The translations under genes were made by a program, and so were the position numbers. A stretch of 64,000 nucleotides of DNA from Thalassotalea euphylliae (GTDB lineage Bacteria > Pseudomonadota > Gammaproteobacteria > Enterobacterales > Alteromonadaceae): assembly GCF_003390395.1 (NCBI RefSeq), contig NZ_QUOV01000001.1:868001-932000 (forward strand). Reading direction: 5' to 3'. A model generated the notes under the pieces. That model was not told the origin of the DNA. It saw nothing but the letters and a program-made list of their open reading frames with translations, and did not search any database. Positions within the stretch are counted from its first letter, which is position 1; every line of letters starts with the position of its first letter. Below, piece after piece: positions 36,505 through 46,228 of this stretch.

Positions 36505-38199
36505 ATGCAAAATATGGATAAAGCGTTTAAACTTCTTGCCCTGAGCGCAGCCCTTAGTTTTTTATCTGGCTGTGTCACGCAAAACTATGAAAACTCCAAA
36601 ACGCCTGTTGTTCAGAATGAATCGAGCAATACGGAAATTGCGATGACTCGCATCTCACTTGGCTTAGGTTACTTAAAAATGGGTAACACGACACAAGCTA
36701 AGTTAAACCTTGAAAAAGCAAAACGATTTTCGCCAAACCTAGTACAGGTTTATACCGCATTCGCCCACTATTACGAAACGGTTGGCGAAGACGAGTTGAC
36801 CAGTGCTTCATATGAAAAAGCCTTATCGCTAAAACCCGATGATGCCGATACGCTCAATAACTACGGCGTTTTTCTTTGCCGCAAAGAGCGCTTGGCAGAA
36901 GCAGAGCAACAGTTTTTAAAGGCAATTGCAGTACCGACCTATTTGCTGGTGTCAAAAAGCTATGAAAACTTGGCGTTATGTCAGCTAAAAGCACTAAATT
37001 TTGAAAAAGCAGAAACTTATTTAAATAAAGCGATTGACCATAACCCAGCCAATGCCTCAATTTTATATCAAATGATGCGTCTGCAATATGCGAAAGGACA
37101 GTACCATCAAGCCTTGGCTTATGCTAAACGGTATGAAAAAGCCACTCGACGTTTTACCCCAGATTCATTGTCACTCAGCTATAAGATTTATGAAGCTCTC
37201 GGTAATCAGCGAATCGCAAAAAATTACGGCACTATGTTGGTTAAAATGTTTCCAGAGTCATGGCACGCAAGGCAATATTTGCTCAACGAGTTAGAGCAAA
37301 TAGAAGCAGACGAATTGGCTGAGCAATACAGGTTGTTGGCATTATCTGGTAATACATCATCAACTACCGATAAGCTAAACAACTCATTGACCAGCGCTTC
37401 CCCTGACCCTACAAAAACTGTCGCGAAGAAAGTTAAAGTATTAAAACCTAACAATAAGCCGCCTGTTGTAATAAAACGAAGCAAGACAGCGGTGCTGGAA
37501 AACCCAGAAGCAGTAGCTAATGCCGCAACCGAAACTGCAACCGCAGCTTCCGCGACAGCAAATGTCGTTACAACAAGCACGAAAACGCCTAAAAAAACCA
37601 TCGTATTGAAAGCGCCAAAACCTGAAGTAAAACCCAAAGTGTCACCCGATGCATCTGTGCAAGCAAAGGAACTATCTGCGTCAGCTGAGGTCATTAATGA
37701 TAAGAATCAGTTAGTTGAACAACCGGTATCACAAGATGACAGTATCGAGCTAGCGATAACAGCAAGCGAAACATCGGTGAGTGAACCCGAAAAAATTGCA
37801 CCCAAAGAAACTGTGTCAACGCAAACTGAGCTAGCAGAGCATATAGTTTCAAAAAGCACAGCGACAGCGATACAGGAAAACTCAGACGGTTTGACCACTG
37901 CTGACACTGATGCTGTCGAAGAACTAGAAGGTAACGCGCAGGTATCGGAACGGGAATCAGAGCAAATAGTAAAACAAGTAGCTGAGCCGTTAACAGAGCC
38001 AGTTTATTTAACGCTTGCTGATTTGCCTCAACATAAAATAATGAAAGGTGAAAATTTATTCACTATTTCAAAGCGCTATAACATTTATTTAAGCGCTTTA
38101 CGCAGATGGAACAAATTAGACGAAGATTCGCTGATAAAGATCGGCGACATTATTTATTTGGCTGACCCTGAAAGTGTACAAGCCGAACAAGAGCAATAA
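36505..38199 (+). CDS. pilW: PilW/PilF type IV pilus lipoprotein with C-terminal LysM domain
   Basis: The N-terminal part is the type IV pilus biogenesis lipoprotein PilW (PilF): a lipobox SGC at residue 23, then tetratricopeptide repeats over about 40-270, including YLKMGNTTQAKLNLEKAKRFSP and DADTLNNYGVFLCRKERLAEAEQQF. A long Ala/Thr/Glu-rich linker (about 290-505) follows, and then a LysM peptidoglycan-binding domain (KIMKGENLFTISKRYNIYLS, from about 514). PilW is normally about 250 residues, so this is more than twice as long. I use the ATG at 36505; an upstream start at 36340 would put 55 residues before the signal peptide. Confidence 0.88.
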   Translation: MQNMDKAFKLLALSAALSFLSGCVTQNYENSKTPVVQNESSNTEIAMTRISLGLGYLKMGNTTQAKLNLEKAKRFSPNLVQVYTAFAHYYETVGEDELTSASYEKALSLKPDDADTLNNYGVFLCRKERLAEAEQQFLKAIAVPTYLLVSKSYENLALCQLKALNFEKAETYLNKAIDHNPANASILYQMMRLQYAKGQYHQALAYAKRYEKATRRFTPDSLSLSYKIYEALGNQRIAKNYGTMLVKMFPESWHARQYLLNELEQIEADELAEQYRLLALSGNTSSTTDKLNNSLTSASPDPTKTVAKKVKVLKPNNKPPVVIKRSKTAVLENPEAVANAATETATAASATANVVTTSTKTPKKTIVLKAPKPEVKPKVSPDASVQAKELSASAEVINDKNQLVEQPVSQDDSIELAITASETSVSEPEKIAPKETVSTQTELAEHIVSKSTATAIQENSDGLTTADTDAVEELEGNAQVSERESEQIVKQVAEPLTEPVYLTLADLPQHKIMKGENLFTISKRYNIYLSALRRWNKLDEDSLIKIGDIIYLADPESVQAEQEQ

Positions 38200-38205
38200 A
38201 TTTAA

Positions 38206-39174
38206 ATGAGTAATACATCAACTGAATTATCAGAAGATATTGAAGTAATTGGCCCTGGGCAAATGCTAGCTGAGGCTAGAGTTGCAATGGGGCTGAGCCA
38301 GCAACAAGTGGCAGAGCAGCTTAATTTCCGCCCTGCGTTGGTAAACGAAATAGAACAAGAAATCTTTGACAGTAAACTGCCAGATACCTTTAACCGAGGG
38401 TATTTGAAAAACTACGCTAAATTAGTGGGTGTAGACGAGCAAGATGTGCTCGCAAGTTACGAGATGCTAGGTGTTGCAGCCAAGCAGCGCACTGAGTTAC
38501 AAAGCTTTTCCAAAATTACCGAGAAAGAAGCACAACACAGCCGATTAATGTGGATTAGCTACCTTATTTTGGCGGCATTAATCGCTTCTACCGTGCTGTA
38601 TTATTTACAAGATGCCAGTAACAATACGCTTACTATAGAGCCGCAACCCACTAATGGTGAGTCATCAAGTGCTCAAAACACTAATCAAGCTGCAAGTTTA
38701 ACTGCCGACACTCAAAACCCTGAATCAACCACGTCAGAACCAGCAGCGATGGAACCTAAAGCTTCGAACAGTCAGCTAGTGTCAAAAGCTGCAGAGCCTG
38801 TAAATGAAGAGCTCGTGCCAGAAACCCCGTTAACAGTGCCTCAAGCTACTGTTCAACCAACAGTTCAAGCAAGGCCTATTGAGCTAGCGCAAGCTAACGC
38901 TGAAGTTGCGCAAGCGCCGATAGCAGAGCCCGTAAAGGTGGTTTTCTCGTTTGCAGGAGACTGCTGGGTTAACATTTATGACGGTGCCGGTGAGCGTATT
39001 GCATGGGGCATTAAAAAAGCAGGTTATGTCATGGAACTTAACGGCCTTGCTCCTTTCAAAGTAACCGTTGGTAAACCCGAATTAGTTGCTATTGATTTTA
39101 ATGGTGAGTCTATCGACATGAGCAAGTATAATGTCGGCAATATTGCAAAATTTACCTTACCCGAATCTTCTTAG
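38206..39174 (+). CDS. rodZ: Cell shape protein RodZ
   Basis: RodZ links MreB to the membrane and shapes rod cells. An N-terminal helix-turn-helix (LAEARVAMGLSQQQVAEQL, about 21-39) is followed by a transmembrane helix (about 115-134), a Pro/Thr/Ala-rich periplasmic linker and a C-terminal DUF4115 domain containing FAGDCWVNIYDGAGERIAWG. The gene lies between pilW and ispG, as in many gammaproteobacteria. Length is 322 residues. Confidence 0.93.
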   Translation: MSNTSTELSEDIEVIGPGQMLAEARVAMGLSQQQVAEQLNFRPALVNEIEQEIFDSKLPDTFNRGYLKNYAKLVGVDEQDVLASYEMLGVAAKQRTELQSFSKITEKEAQHSRLMWISYLILAALIASTVLYYLQDASNNTLTIEPQPTNGESSSAQNTNQAASLTADTQNPESTTSEPAAMEPKASNSQLVSKAAEPVNEELVPETPLTVPQATVQPTVQARPIELAQANAEVAQAPIAEPVKVVFSFAGDCWVNIYDGAGERIAWGIKKAGYVMELNGLAPFKVTVGKPELVAIDFNGESIDMSKYNVGNIAKFTLPESS

Positions 39175-39192
39175 CCTGAGTTTTCTTAGTTT

Positions 39193-40323
39193 ATGTCTAT
39201 GTTTAATGAATCTCCGATAGTCAGGCGCAAGTCGCGCCAAATTATGGTGGGCAATGTCCCAGTAGGTGGTGATGCACCCATTAGCGTGCAGTCGATGACG
39301 AACACCTTAACCACTGATGTTGCTGCTACCGTCGCACAAATCAAATCGCTTGAAGCGGTTGGTGCTGATATTGTCCGCGTTAGTGTCCCGACCATGGATG
39401 CCGCCGAAGCGTTTAAAGAAATTAAAAAGCAAGTGTCAGTGCCGTTAGTCACCGACATTCACTTTGATTACCGTATTGCCCTGAAAGTTGCTGAGTATGG
39501 CGCCGATTGTTTGCGTATTAACCCAGGTAATATTGGCAAAGAAGATCGCATTAAAGCGGTAGTTGAGTCTGCGCGTGATAAAGGTATTCCGATTCGCATT
39601 GGCGTTAATGGCGGTTCATTAGAAAAAGACTTGCAAGAAAAATACGGTGAGCCAACACCAGAAGCGTTATTAGAGTCGGCGATGCGTCATGTAGATATTC
39701 TTGATCGCATGAACTTTCATGACTTTAAAGTCAGTGTTAAAGCATCAGACGTATTTCTAGCGGTCGGCGCTTACCGATTGTTGGCAGCGCAAATTGATAA
39801 TCCATTACACCTTGGTATTACCGAAGCGGGTGGCTTCCGCTCGGGTTCAGTTAAGTCTGCTATTGGTTTAGGCATGCTGCTCAGCGAAGGCATTGGTGAT
39901 ACGTTGCGTGTTTCTCTTGCTGCTGATCCCGTTGAAGAAATTAAAGTCGGCTTTGATATTTTGAAATCGCTGAAAATTCGCAGTCGTGGTATTAACTTTA
40001 TTGCTTGCCCGAGCTGCTCGCGCCAAGAGTTTGATGTGATTGGCACAGTCAATGCGCTGGAAGAGCGTTTAGAAGACATAGTAACACCAATGGACGTTTC
40101 TATTATCGGCTGTATTGTTAATGGTCCAGGTGAAGCAACTGTTTCTGACTTAGGTTTGACCGGTAGCAGTCGCAAAAGTGGTTTCTACTTAGATGGTACC
40201 CGCCAAAAAGAACGCATCGACAACAACGATATTGTTGACCAACTTGAGCAAAAGATCCGTGCAAAGGCCAAGTTGATGGACGAAAACAGCAAGATCGCCG
40301 TTAAGCAATTAGAAGACGAATAA
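39193..40323 (+). CDS. ispG: 4-hydroxy-3-methylbut-2-enyl diphosphate synthase IspG
   Basis: IspG is the iron-sulfur enzyme of the penultimate step of the MEP isoprenoid pathway. The start [20 protein letters not shown] and [13 protein letters not shown] are family-typical. The cluster ligands appear as [11 protein letters not shown] (near 271-274) and [12 protein letters not shown] (near 306). A second ATG two codons in could be the true start. The 376-residue length matches E. coli (372). Confidence 0.96.
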   Translation: MSMFNESPIVRRKSRQIMVGNVPVGGDAPISVQSMTNTLTTDVAATVAQIKSLEAVGADIVRVSVPTMDAAEAFKEIKKQVSVPLVTDIHFDYRIALKVAEYGADCLRINPGNIGKEDRIKAVVESARDKGIPIRIGVNGGSLEKDLQEKYGEPTPEALLESAMRHVDILDRMNFHDFKVSVKASDVFLAVGAYRLLAAQIDNPLHLGITEAGGFRSGSVKSAIGLGMLLSEGIGDTLRVSLAADPVEEIKVGFDILKSLKIRSRGINFIACPSCSRQEFDVIGTVNALEERLEDIVTPMDVSIIGCIVNGPGEATVSDLGLTGSSRKSGFYLDGTRQKERIDNNDIVDQLEQKIRAKAKLMDENSKIAVKQLEDE

Positions 40324-40433
40324 TTTGGTATGGTTCGTCTGCTAGCGTGCTGTTTACGTTTAAACCGCTAGCGCCTATAATGCGCCGTTGATTTTTACTA
40401 TTGTTTTTAAGTTAAAAGAAGAGAGCTGATTAA

Positions 40434-41708
40434 GTGAGTAAAGCGATTCAAGCAATTCGTGGTATGAATGACTGTTTGCCGTCAGAAACTAAAGTGTGGC
40501 AAATGGTAGAAGACACCCTACGCAGGGTAGCTGGCAATTATGGTTTTGCCGAAATTCGTATGCCGATCGTTGAATCTACCGCTTTGTTCAAGCGCTCTAT
40601 CGGTGAAGTGACCGATATTGTCGAAAAAGAAATGTACACGTTCGACGATCGCAACGGTGACAGTTTAACACTTCGCCCTGAAGGCACTGCAAGCTGTGTG
40701 CGAGCTGGTAACCAACACGGTTTGTTGTATAACCAAGAACAACGTCTGTGGTACATGGGGCCTATGTTTCGCCATGAGCGTCCACAAAAAGGGCGCTATC
40801 GTCAATTCCACCAATTTGGTATTGAAGCATTTGGTATTGCAACACCGGATATTGACGCAGAAATTATTATGCTTTCTGCACGTTTGTGGAAAGAGTTAGG
40901 TATTGCTGAACACGTTACGCTAGAGCTTAATTCATTAGGTTCAAACGAAGAGCGTGCCGCTTACCGTGATGCACTGGTTGAATACTTAACCAAGCATGAA
41001 GAAAAGCTAGATGAAGACAGCAAGCGCCGTATGCACTCTAATCCGCTGCGCGTGCTTGATAGCAAAAACCCAGATGTGCAAGCTGCTTTAGCCGACGCGC
41101 CGAAGTTAAGCGACTACTTCGGTGAAGAGACTCAAGCGCACTTTGCTCAACTAACCGCCTATTTAGATAACGCAGGTATCAAGTATAAACTTAACGAGCG
41201 TTTGGTGCGTGGCTTAGATTACTACAACCGCACGGTATTTGAGTGGGTAACTTCTAGCCTAGGCGCGCAAGGTACTGTTTGTGCTGGCGGTCGTTATGAT
41301 GGTTTGGTTGAGCAGCTTGGCGGAAAAGGTACTCCGGGTGTTGGTTTTGCGCTTGGTATTGAGCGTTTAGTGTTAATGCTGACCAGCTTAGAAAAACTAA
41401 ATAATATTCGCCCACAAGTAGAAGCTTATGTAATTGCATTGGGTGAAGGTGCCGACTTAACTGCGATGCAGCTTGCGGAGCAGTGGCGTGATGAAGTGTC
41501 GGGTATTCGTATTCAAAACCACTGTGGCGGTGGCAACATGAAGAAGCAAATGAAACGCGCGGATAAATCAGGTGCACATATTGCGCTTATTTTAGGTGAA
41601 GATGAAATTGCCAACGGGCAGGTAACGGTCAAGTATCTGCGTGGTCAACACGAACAACAACAAATCGACTTAGCGCAAGTCGCAGGTCTGTTAGCAAGTA
41701 TTATGTAA
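40434..41708 (+). CDS. hisS: Histidyl-tRNA synthetase
   Basis: A class II synthetase that charges tRNA-His. It has IRGMNDCLP near residue 8, motif 2 [20 protein letters not shown] near 108, and the histidine-binding motifs [15 protein letters not shown] near 256 and GGRYDGLV near 285. The C-terminal anticodon-binding domain follows [11 protein letters not shown]. The start is GTG at 40434. It has 424 residues, as in E. coli. Confidence 0.97.
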   Translation: MSKAIQAIRGMNDCLPSETKVWQMVEDTLRRVAGNYGFAEIRMPIVESTALFKRSIGEVTDIVEKEMYTFDDRNGDSLTLRPEGTASCVRAGNQHGLLYNQEQRLWYMGPMFRHERPQKGRYRQFHQFGIEAFGIATPDIDAEIIMLSARLWKELGIAEHVTLELNSLGSNEERAAYRDALVEYLTKHEEKLDEDSKRRMHSNPLRVLDSKNPDVQAALADAPKLSDYFGEETQAHFAQLTAYLDNAGIKYKLNERLVRGLDYYNRTVFEWVTSSLGAQGTVCAGGRYDGLVEQLGGKGTPGVGFALGIERLVLMLTSLEKLNNIRPQVEAYVIALGEGADLTAMQLAEQWRDEVSGIRIQNHCGGGNMKKQMKRADKSGAHIALILGEDEIANGQVTVKYLRGQHEQQQIDLAQVAGLLASIM

Positions 41709-41717
41709 GGAAGTATT

Positions 41718-42365
41718 GTGGAAACATTTGAAACAGAAGAACAACAAGTCGAAGCGATCAAAAAGTTTTGGCACGAATACGGCAACTACCTTATTGGCGG
41801 CTTAGTTGTTGGTTTATCAGGATTTGTTGGTTTTAACTTCTATAAAGATAGCAAGCTAGAAGGCGAAATGGCCGTTGCTTCTGAGTATCAAGCCGTTATC
41901 GACAGCCAAACAGCAGATCACGAAGCGTTTAAAGCAAACGCAGAGCAATTTATTCAAAACAATGCAGAATCAAGTTATGCGTCGCTCACAGCGCTAAGCC
42001 TAGCTAAAGATGCGGCTGAGCATCAAGATTGGGAAAAAGCAGCGACACATTTACAACAAGCAATTGATAAAGCAAGCAATGCTGGCATCAAGTCAATTGC
42101 GACAGTGCGTTTGGCGCGTGTACAAATTCAGCTTGAACAATTCGACAAAGCGTTAGCGACTGTTGGTGGTGAACAATCAGAAGCATTTAAGGCTGCGATT
42201 GAAGAAATTAAAGGTGATGCTTACCTTAAGCAAGGTAAAGTTGAGCTTGCGCGCAACGCTTATCAAGCAGCAATTGATGCCGATGGTTTAGCGACTAATC
42301 CAAGCTTACAGCTGAAAATTGATGATTTAGCACAGGCAACTAACCTAACTCAATTGCCTAACTAA
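41718..42365 (+). CDS. yfgM: YfgM family ancillary SecYEG translocon subunit
   Basis: This 215-residue protein has a cytoplasmic acidic start (METFETEEQQVEAIKKFWHEYGN), one transmembrane helix (about 24-42) and a periplasmic tetratricopeptide-like region. YfgM associates with PpiD and the Sec translocon in E. coli and is thought to help hand over exported proteins. It lies next to bamB, the usual order. GTG start. Confidence 0.92.
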   Translation: METFETEEQQVEAIKKFWHEYGNYLIGGLVVGLSGFVGFNFYKDSKLEGEMAVASEYQAVIDSQTADHEAFKANAEQFIQNNAESSYASLTALSLAKDAAEHQDWEKAATHLQQAIDKASNAGIKSIATVRLARVQIQLEQFDKALATVGGEQSEAFKAAIEEIKGDAYLKQGKVELARNAYQAAIDADGLATNPSLQLKIDDLAQATNLTQLPN

Positions 42366-42380
42366 ATAGCGAGCTGCGTT

Positions 42381-43592
42381 GTGAAAAAAATGATAAAAAA
42401 AATAGTAAACGTACGATTATTATCAGCCATTGCGCTGGCAACAACACTAGCGGCGTGTTCATCAACTGACGATGAAGACGAAGCAATAAAAATTGCTGAG
42501 TTGACTGATATCAATGAGCAGTTTGAAGTAGATGTTGCTTGGGAAAAGGGCATTGGCGATGGCGTTGATGACTACTTCTCACGCATTAAACCTGCTTACG
42601 GCTACAACAAAGTATTTAGCATCAGCCGAGAAGGTGATGCTTACGCGATTGACGCCAACAGTGGCGATCAAGTTTGGCATATTGACTTAAGCGATGTGAA
42701 CAAAGAACGCGGCTTTTTCGACAGTCGTGAACCTGCGCTATTAGCCGGAGGACCTGTAACAGGCGTCAATAAAGTCTTTATTGGTAGCGAGAACGGTCAA
42801 ATATTTGCACTTGATGCTGAAACAGGCGAATTAGCTTGGCAAGGGAAAGTAAAAGGCGAAGTGATTGCTCGTCCGGCATTAGACTCTGGCATTCTTGTAG
42901 TCAATACAGCATCGGGCGTGTTAAAAGCGTTTAATGCCAATACCGGTGAAGACCTATGGCAGGTAGATCTTGATGTGCCGCCATTAACATTGCGTGGTAT
43001 CAGTGCCCCAACGGCTGCAGCAGGCGGTGTGTTAGTGGGTACATCAGCTGGTGAATTGTCGGTATTTATGCTGGAAAAAGGCCAACAAGGTTGGACTGTA
43101 CCTGTGGGTGAAGCAACTGGTTCAACTGAGCTTGAGCGTGTTATTGACGTTGACAGCCAACCACTGGTTTTTGGTGATAAGGTTTATGCAATTTCATCGC
43201 GCGGTAACTTAGTGGCTATCGATATTCGCAATGGTCGAATTTTGTGGAAGCGTCAGTACTCTTCATATCGCCAGTTAGCCATCAAGGGTAACACCTTGTT
43301 TTTAACTAATTTAAAAGGTCATGTTTACGCAGTTGACCGCGTGAATGGCTTAGAGCGCTGGAGTAACTTAGCGTTAACTAATCGCAGTGTAACAGGCCCT
43401 GTTGTCATCGATGACTACTTAGCGGTTGGTGATTTTGAAGGTTATTTACATTTCCTTGACCAAGAAACAGGTGAGTTTGTTGCGCGTCACAAGGTAGATG
43501 GCAGTGGCATTTATGCAACGCCAACTGTGGCGGAAGGCACTATCTATGTGCAAGCACGCGATGGTTCGCTGCAAGCAGTTAAGCTTCCATAA
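42381..43592 (+). CDS. bamB: Outer membrane assembly lipoprotein BamB
   Basis: BamB is a beta-propeller lipoprotein of the BAM complex that assembles outer membrane proteins. The lipobox LAAC gives Cys26. The rest is a repeated beta-blade pattern (for example FALDAETGELAWQGKV, KAFNANTGEDLWQVDL, VAIDIRNGRILWKRQY). Length is 403 residues (E. coli 392). The start is GTG at 42381. Two hairpins follow, the second a likely terminator. Confidence 0.95.
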   Translation: MKKMIKKIVNVRLLSAIALATTLAACSSTDDEDEAIKIAELTDINEQFEVDVAWEKGIGDGVDDYFSRIKPAYGYNKVFSISREGDAYAIDANSGDQVWHIDLSDVNKERGFFDSREPALLAGGPVTGVNKVFIGSENGQIFALDAETGELAWQGKVKGEVIARPALDSGILVVNTASGVLKAFNANTGEDLWQVDLDVPPLTLRGISAPTAAAGGVLVGTSAGELSVFMLEKGQQGWTVPVGEATGSTELERVIDVDSQPLVFGDKVYAISSRGNLVAIDIRNGRILWKRQYSSYRQLAIKGNTLFLTNLKGHVYAVDRVNGLERWSNLALTNRSVTGPVVIDDYLAVGDFEGYLHFLDQETGEFVARHKVDGSGIYATPTVAEGTIYVQARDGSLQAVKLP

Positions 43593-43606
43593 TTAGTAAA
43601 GCTATC

Positions 43607-43680
43607 GCCCGCTATCTTGATAGTGGGCTATAGTTATAAAAGATTTAATGGCTCCATGCTCGCGCATTGGAGCCTTTGTT
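43607..43680 (+). terminator. Two hairpins between bamB and der
   Basis: GCCCGCTATC pairs with GATAGTGGGC (43607-43628, one G-U wobble). Then GGCTCCA pairs with TGGAGCC (43650-43674), followed by TTTGTTT. The second is a reasonable intrinsic terminator, so der is probably transcribed from its own promoter as well. Confidence 0.6.
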
Positions 43681-43758
43681 TATATTGGCATTGCCAATTT
43701 ATAGAGAGAATTGTAGGCAGTTGTTAGCAATACTGCCCGTTAAGAGTTTGAGGTAAAC

Positions 43759-45222
43759 ATGCTACCAGTCGTTGCTTTAGTCGGTCGTCCTAATGTGGGT
43801 AAATCGACCTTATTTAACCGCCTAACCCGCACCCGTGATGCGCTGGTAGCTGACTACCCAGGCCTGACGCGTGATCGCCAGTATGGCCAAGCGTCGGTCG
43901 AGGAACATCCGTTCATTGTTATTGATACTGGTGGTATTCATGGTAATGAAGAGGGTATCGACGCATTAATGGCTGAACAATCGCTGATGGCGGTTGAAGA
44001 GGCTGATGCGGTACTTTTCTTGGTAGACGCTCGCGCAGGCTTAACATCAGCTGATGAAGCAATTGCAGATTATCTGCGTAAGCAAGATAAGAAAGTATTC
44101 CTAGTTGCGAATAAAATTGATGGTATTGATGCTGACTCGGCGATTGCTGAATTCTTCAGCCTTGGCTTGGGCGAAACGGTTCATCAAATTGCTGCCGCGC
44201 ATGGTCGTGGTGTTACGCAGCTATTAACATTGGCATTGTCGCCACATATTGAAGAGCTTGGTCAGGAAAAGCTAGAAGCTGAAGAAGGTGAGTTTGATGA
44301 CGAACTTATCTTTGAAGAAGGCGAAGAAGTTGAAATTGAAGCGCCTGAGCAAGACGATAAAATTAAGCTAGCCATTATTGGTAAACCTAATGTGGGTAAG
44401 TCAACACTAACTAACCGTATTCTCGGTGAAGAGCGTGTGGTAGTTTACGATATGCCAGGTACGACACGAGACAGTGTGTATATTCCTATGGAGCGCAATG
44501 ACCGTGAATATACCCTGATTGATACAGCAGGTATTCGCCGACGCAAGAATGTCAACGATGTAGTTGAAAAATACTCAGTAATCAAAACATTGCGCGCAAT
44601 TGAAGATGCCAACGTTTGTTTATTGATTATTGACGCTCGTGAAGGGATTACTGATCAAGACCTAAGCTTGTTAGGCTTTATTCTTGAAGCAGGTCGCTCG
44701 CTCGTACTGGCAGTGAATAAGTGGGACGGCATAGACCAAGAAGTTAAAGACAATATCCATAAAGAGTTAGACCGCCGCCTAGGCTTTATTGATTTTGCCC
44801 GTGTGCACTTTATCTCAGCGTTGCACGGCACAGGTGTTGGCCATTTATTCGAGTCGGTAGAAGAAGCCTTTGTTTCAGCGACTAAGCGTATTTCGACTTC
44901 TATGGTAACGAAAATATTGGATATGGCGGTGTTTGACCATCAGCCACCAATGCATAACGGTCGCCGTATTAAGCTTAAATACGCGCATGCTGGTGGTTAC
45001 AACCCGCCAATTGTGGTGATTCACGGTAACCAAACCAAACACTTACCGCCGTCTTACAAACGCTACTTGATGAATTACTACCGTAAGTCATTAAAGATCA
45101 TGGGGACGCCAATCAAAATTGAGTTTAGAGAAACTTCTAATCCATTTGCTGGTAAGAAGAAGCTAACTTATACCGAGCAGAAAAAACTAGCGCGTGCGAC
45201 GCAAGGTTATAAAAAGGACTAG
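43759..45222 (+). CDS. der: Ribosome biogenesis GTPase Der (EngA)
   Basis: Der has two tandem GTPase domains needed for 50S subunit maturation. The first P-loop GRPNVGKST lies at residues 8-16 and the second, GKPNVGKST, near 211. The G3 motif DTAG and G4 motif NKWD of the second domain are near 257 and 324. The acidic linker between domains (about 170-205) is typical, and a KH-like C-terminal domain follows. Length is 487 residues (E. coli 490). Confidence 0.97.
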   Translation: MLPVVALVGRPNVGKSTLFNRLTRTRDALVADYPGLTRDRQYGQASVEEHPFIVIDTGGIHGNEEGIDALMAEQSLMAVEEADAVLFLVDARAGLTSADEAIADYLRKQDKKVFLVANKIDGIDADSAIAEFFSLGLGETVHQIAAAHGRGVTQLLTLALSPHIEELGQEKLEAEEGEFDDELIFEEGEEVEIEAPEQDDKIKLAIIGKPNVGKSTLTNRILGEERVVVYDMPGTTRDSVYIPMERNDREYTLIDTAGIRRRKNVNDVVEKYSVIKTLRAIEDANVCLLIIDAREGITDQDLSLLGFILEAGRSLVLAVNKWDGIDQEVKDNIHKELDRRLGFIDFARVHFISALHGTGVGHLFESVEEAFVSATKRISTSMVTKILDMAVFDHQPPMHNGRRIKLKYAHAGGYNPPIVVIHGNQTKHLPPSYKRYLMNYYRKSLKIMGTPIKIEFRETSNPFAGKKKLTYTEQKKLARATQGYKKD

Positions 45223-45241
45223 CTTAGCTCTCCAAGTTGTT

Positions 45242-45283
45242 AAAAGCCGTTAATTGAAGCTATTCAAATAACGGCTTTTTTTA
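45242..45283 (+). terminator. Terminator after der
   Basis: AAAAGCCGTTA pairs with TAACGGCTTTT, followed by more T. It closes the rlmN-to-der block. Confidence 0.88.
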
Positions 45284-45391
45284 TTAGTTATTCATAACGG
45301 TATTAGGCTTAGTGAAATTGCATTTGTCGGTGCTTTTGGCTAGGGTAACGGCTAGCTGTAATGAAAGAAAAATTAAGGTGCTACACCAAAC

Positions 45392-46072
45392 ATGGCAGAG
45401 CCAATCAAAATTGATGTTGCTAAGCGTTTAAATCGCAATCTTGGGTTATTTAATGCTGGCTCTCAAGTAACAATAGATATTGTGTCGCCTGCCGGCAAAC
45501 GTGGTAAATTTCGTACGACTTTTGTTGGCTATTTGACAAAACAATATGTGCTTATTCAATACCCTGAAAGTAACAAACTAGGCGGTTTTGCTCAATACAT
45601 TACACAAGGCACTAATATTACGGTTCGTGGTGTCATCGAAGGGCATGAAGGCTCAATTGTTGCTTTTGTTTCACCTGTACGCCAAACCTTGCAAATACCC
45701 TCTCGCCTAATGGTATTAGAGTTCCCAAAAACACTAAGTCTACAAAATCTGCGTTCTTCAATGCGCATTGAAACTGACATTAAGGCTAAGGTTAAAGTCA
45801 ATAACGATTACTGGCAGGCGAAAGTTCAAGATATGTCATCTAAAGGGTGTCAGCTTTCACTGCACAATGGCGACTCACTTTTATTGAACAAAGAGCAAGA
45901 TATTTTGATTGTTATCGAAGACTTTCAGGAGAAAAGCAATATTAAGCTCGATGCGGTGATTTGTAATGTCAAAACTCAAGTTGATGGTATTGCTGTTGGT
46001 GTGCAGTTTAAAGAGCAGGGCAGTAAGCAAGTGATTGAATTACTCAATGCCGCATTGACGGTTGAGCTTTAA
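45392..46072 (+). CDS. PilZ-domain cyclic di-GMP-binding protein (YcgR-like)
   Basis: This 226-residue protein has an N-terminal YcgR-like domain (about 1-110) and a C-terminal PilZ domain. The c-di-GMP motif is complete: RSSMR (RxxxR) near residue 121-125 and DMSSKG (DxSxxG) near 147-152. Such proteins respond to cyclic di-GMP to control flagella, pili or surface behaviour. The diguanylate cyclase at 13.3 kb is a possible distant source of signal, but no link is shown. It is monocistronic. Confidence 0.86.
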   Translation: MAEPIKIDVAKRLNRNLGLFNAGSQVTIDIVSPAGKRGKFRTTFVGYLTKQYVLIQYPESNKLGGFAQYITQGTNITVRGVIEGHEGSIVAFVSPVRQTLQIPSRLMVLEFPKTLSLQNLRSSMRIETDIKAKVKVNNDYWQAKVQDMSSKGCQLSLHNGDSLLLNKEQDILIVIEDFQEKSNIKLDAVICNVKTQVDGIAVGVQFKEQGSKQVIELLNAALTVEL

Positions 46073-46194
46073 GTAATACGAAACTTTCCACTCCACGGTT
46101 CTCGGTTTTGCCATCACTAGATGCGATTTATCACCGCGAATAACATCCACACCTAATATCCGTAAATGAGCTTGGTTTGTTAGAAATAAAAGCG

Positions 46195-46228
46195 TGAAAA
46201 CAAGCTGAATAATCAACTATTCAGCTTG
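46195..46228 (-). terminator. Terminator of xseA
   Basis: CAAGCTGAATA pairs perfectly with TATTCAGCTTG over 11 bases around a six-base loop, overlapping the xseA stop codon. On the minus strand it is followed by T-rich sequence. Confidence 0.7.

Noticed and set aside
37224..37694. 156-residue minus-strand frame opposite the pilW linker
   Set aside because: Antisense to low-complexity Ala/Thr sequence; no start signal or similarity.
41254..41577. 107-residue minus-strand frame opposite hisS
   Set aside because: Complete overlap with a conserved enzyme and a His/Gln-rich translation typical of shadow frames.
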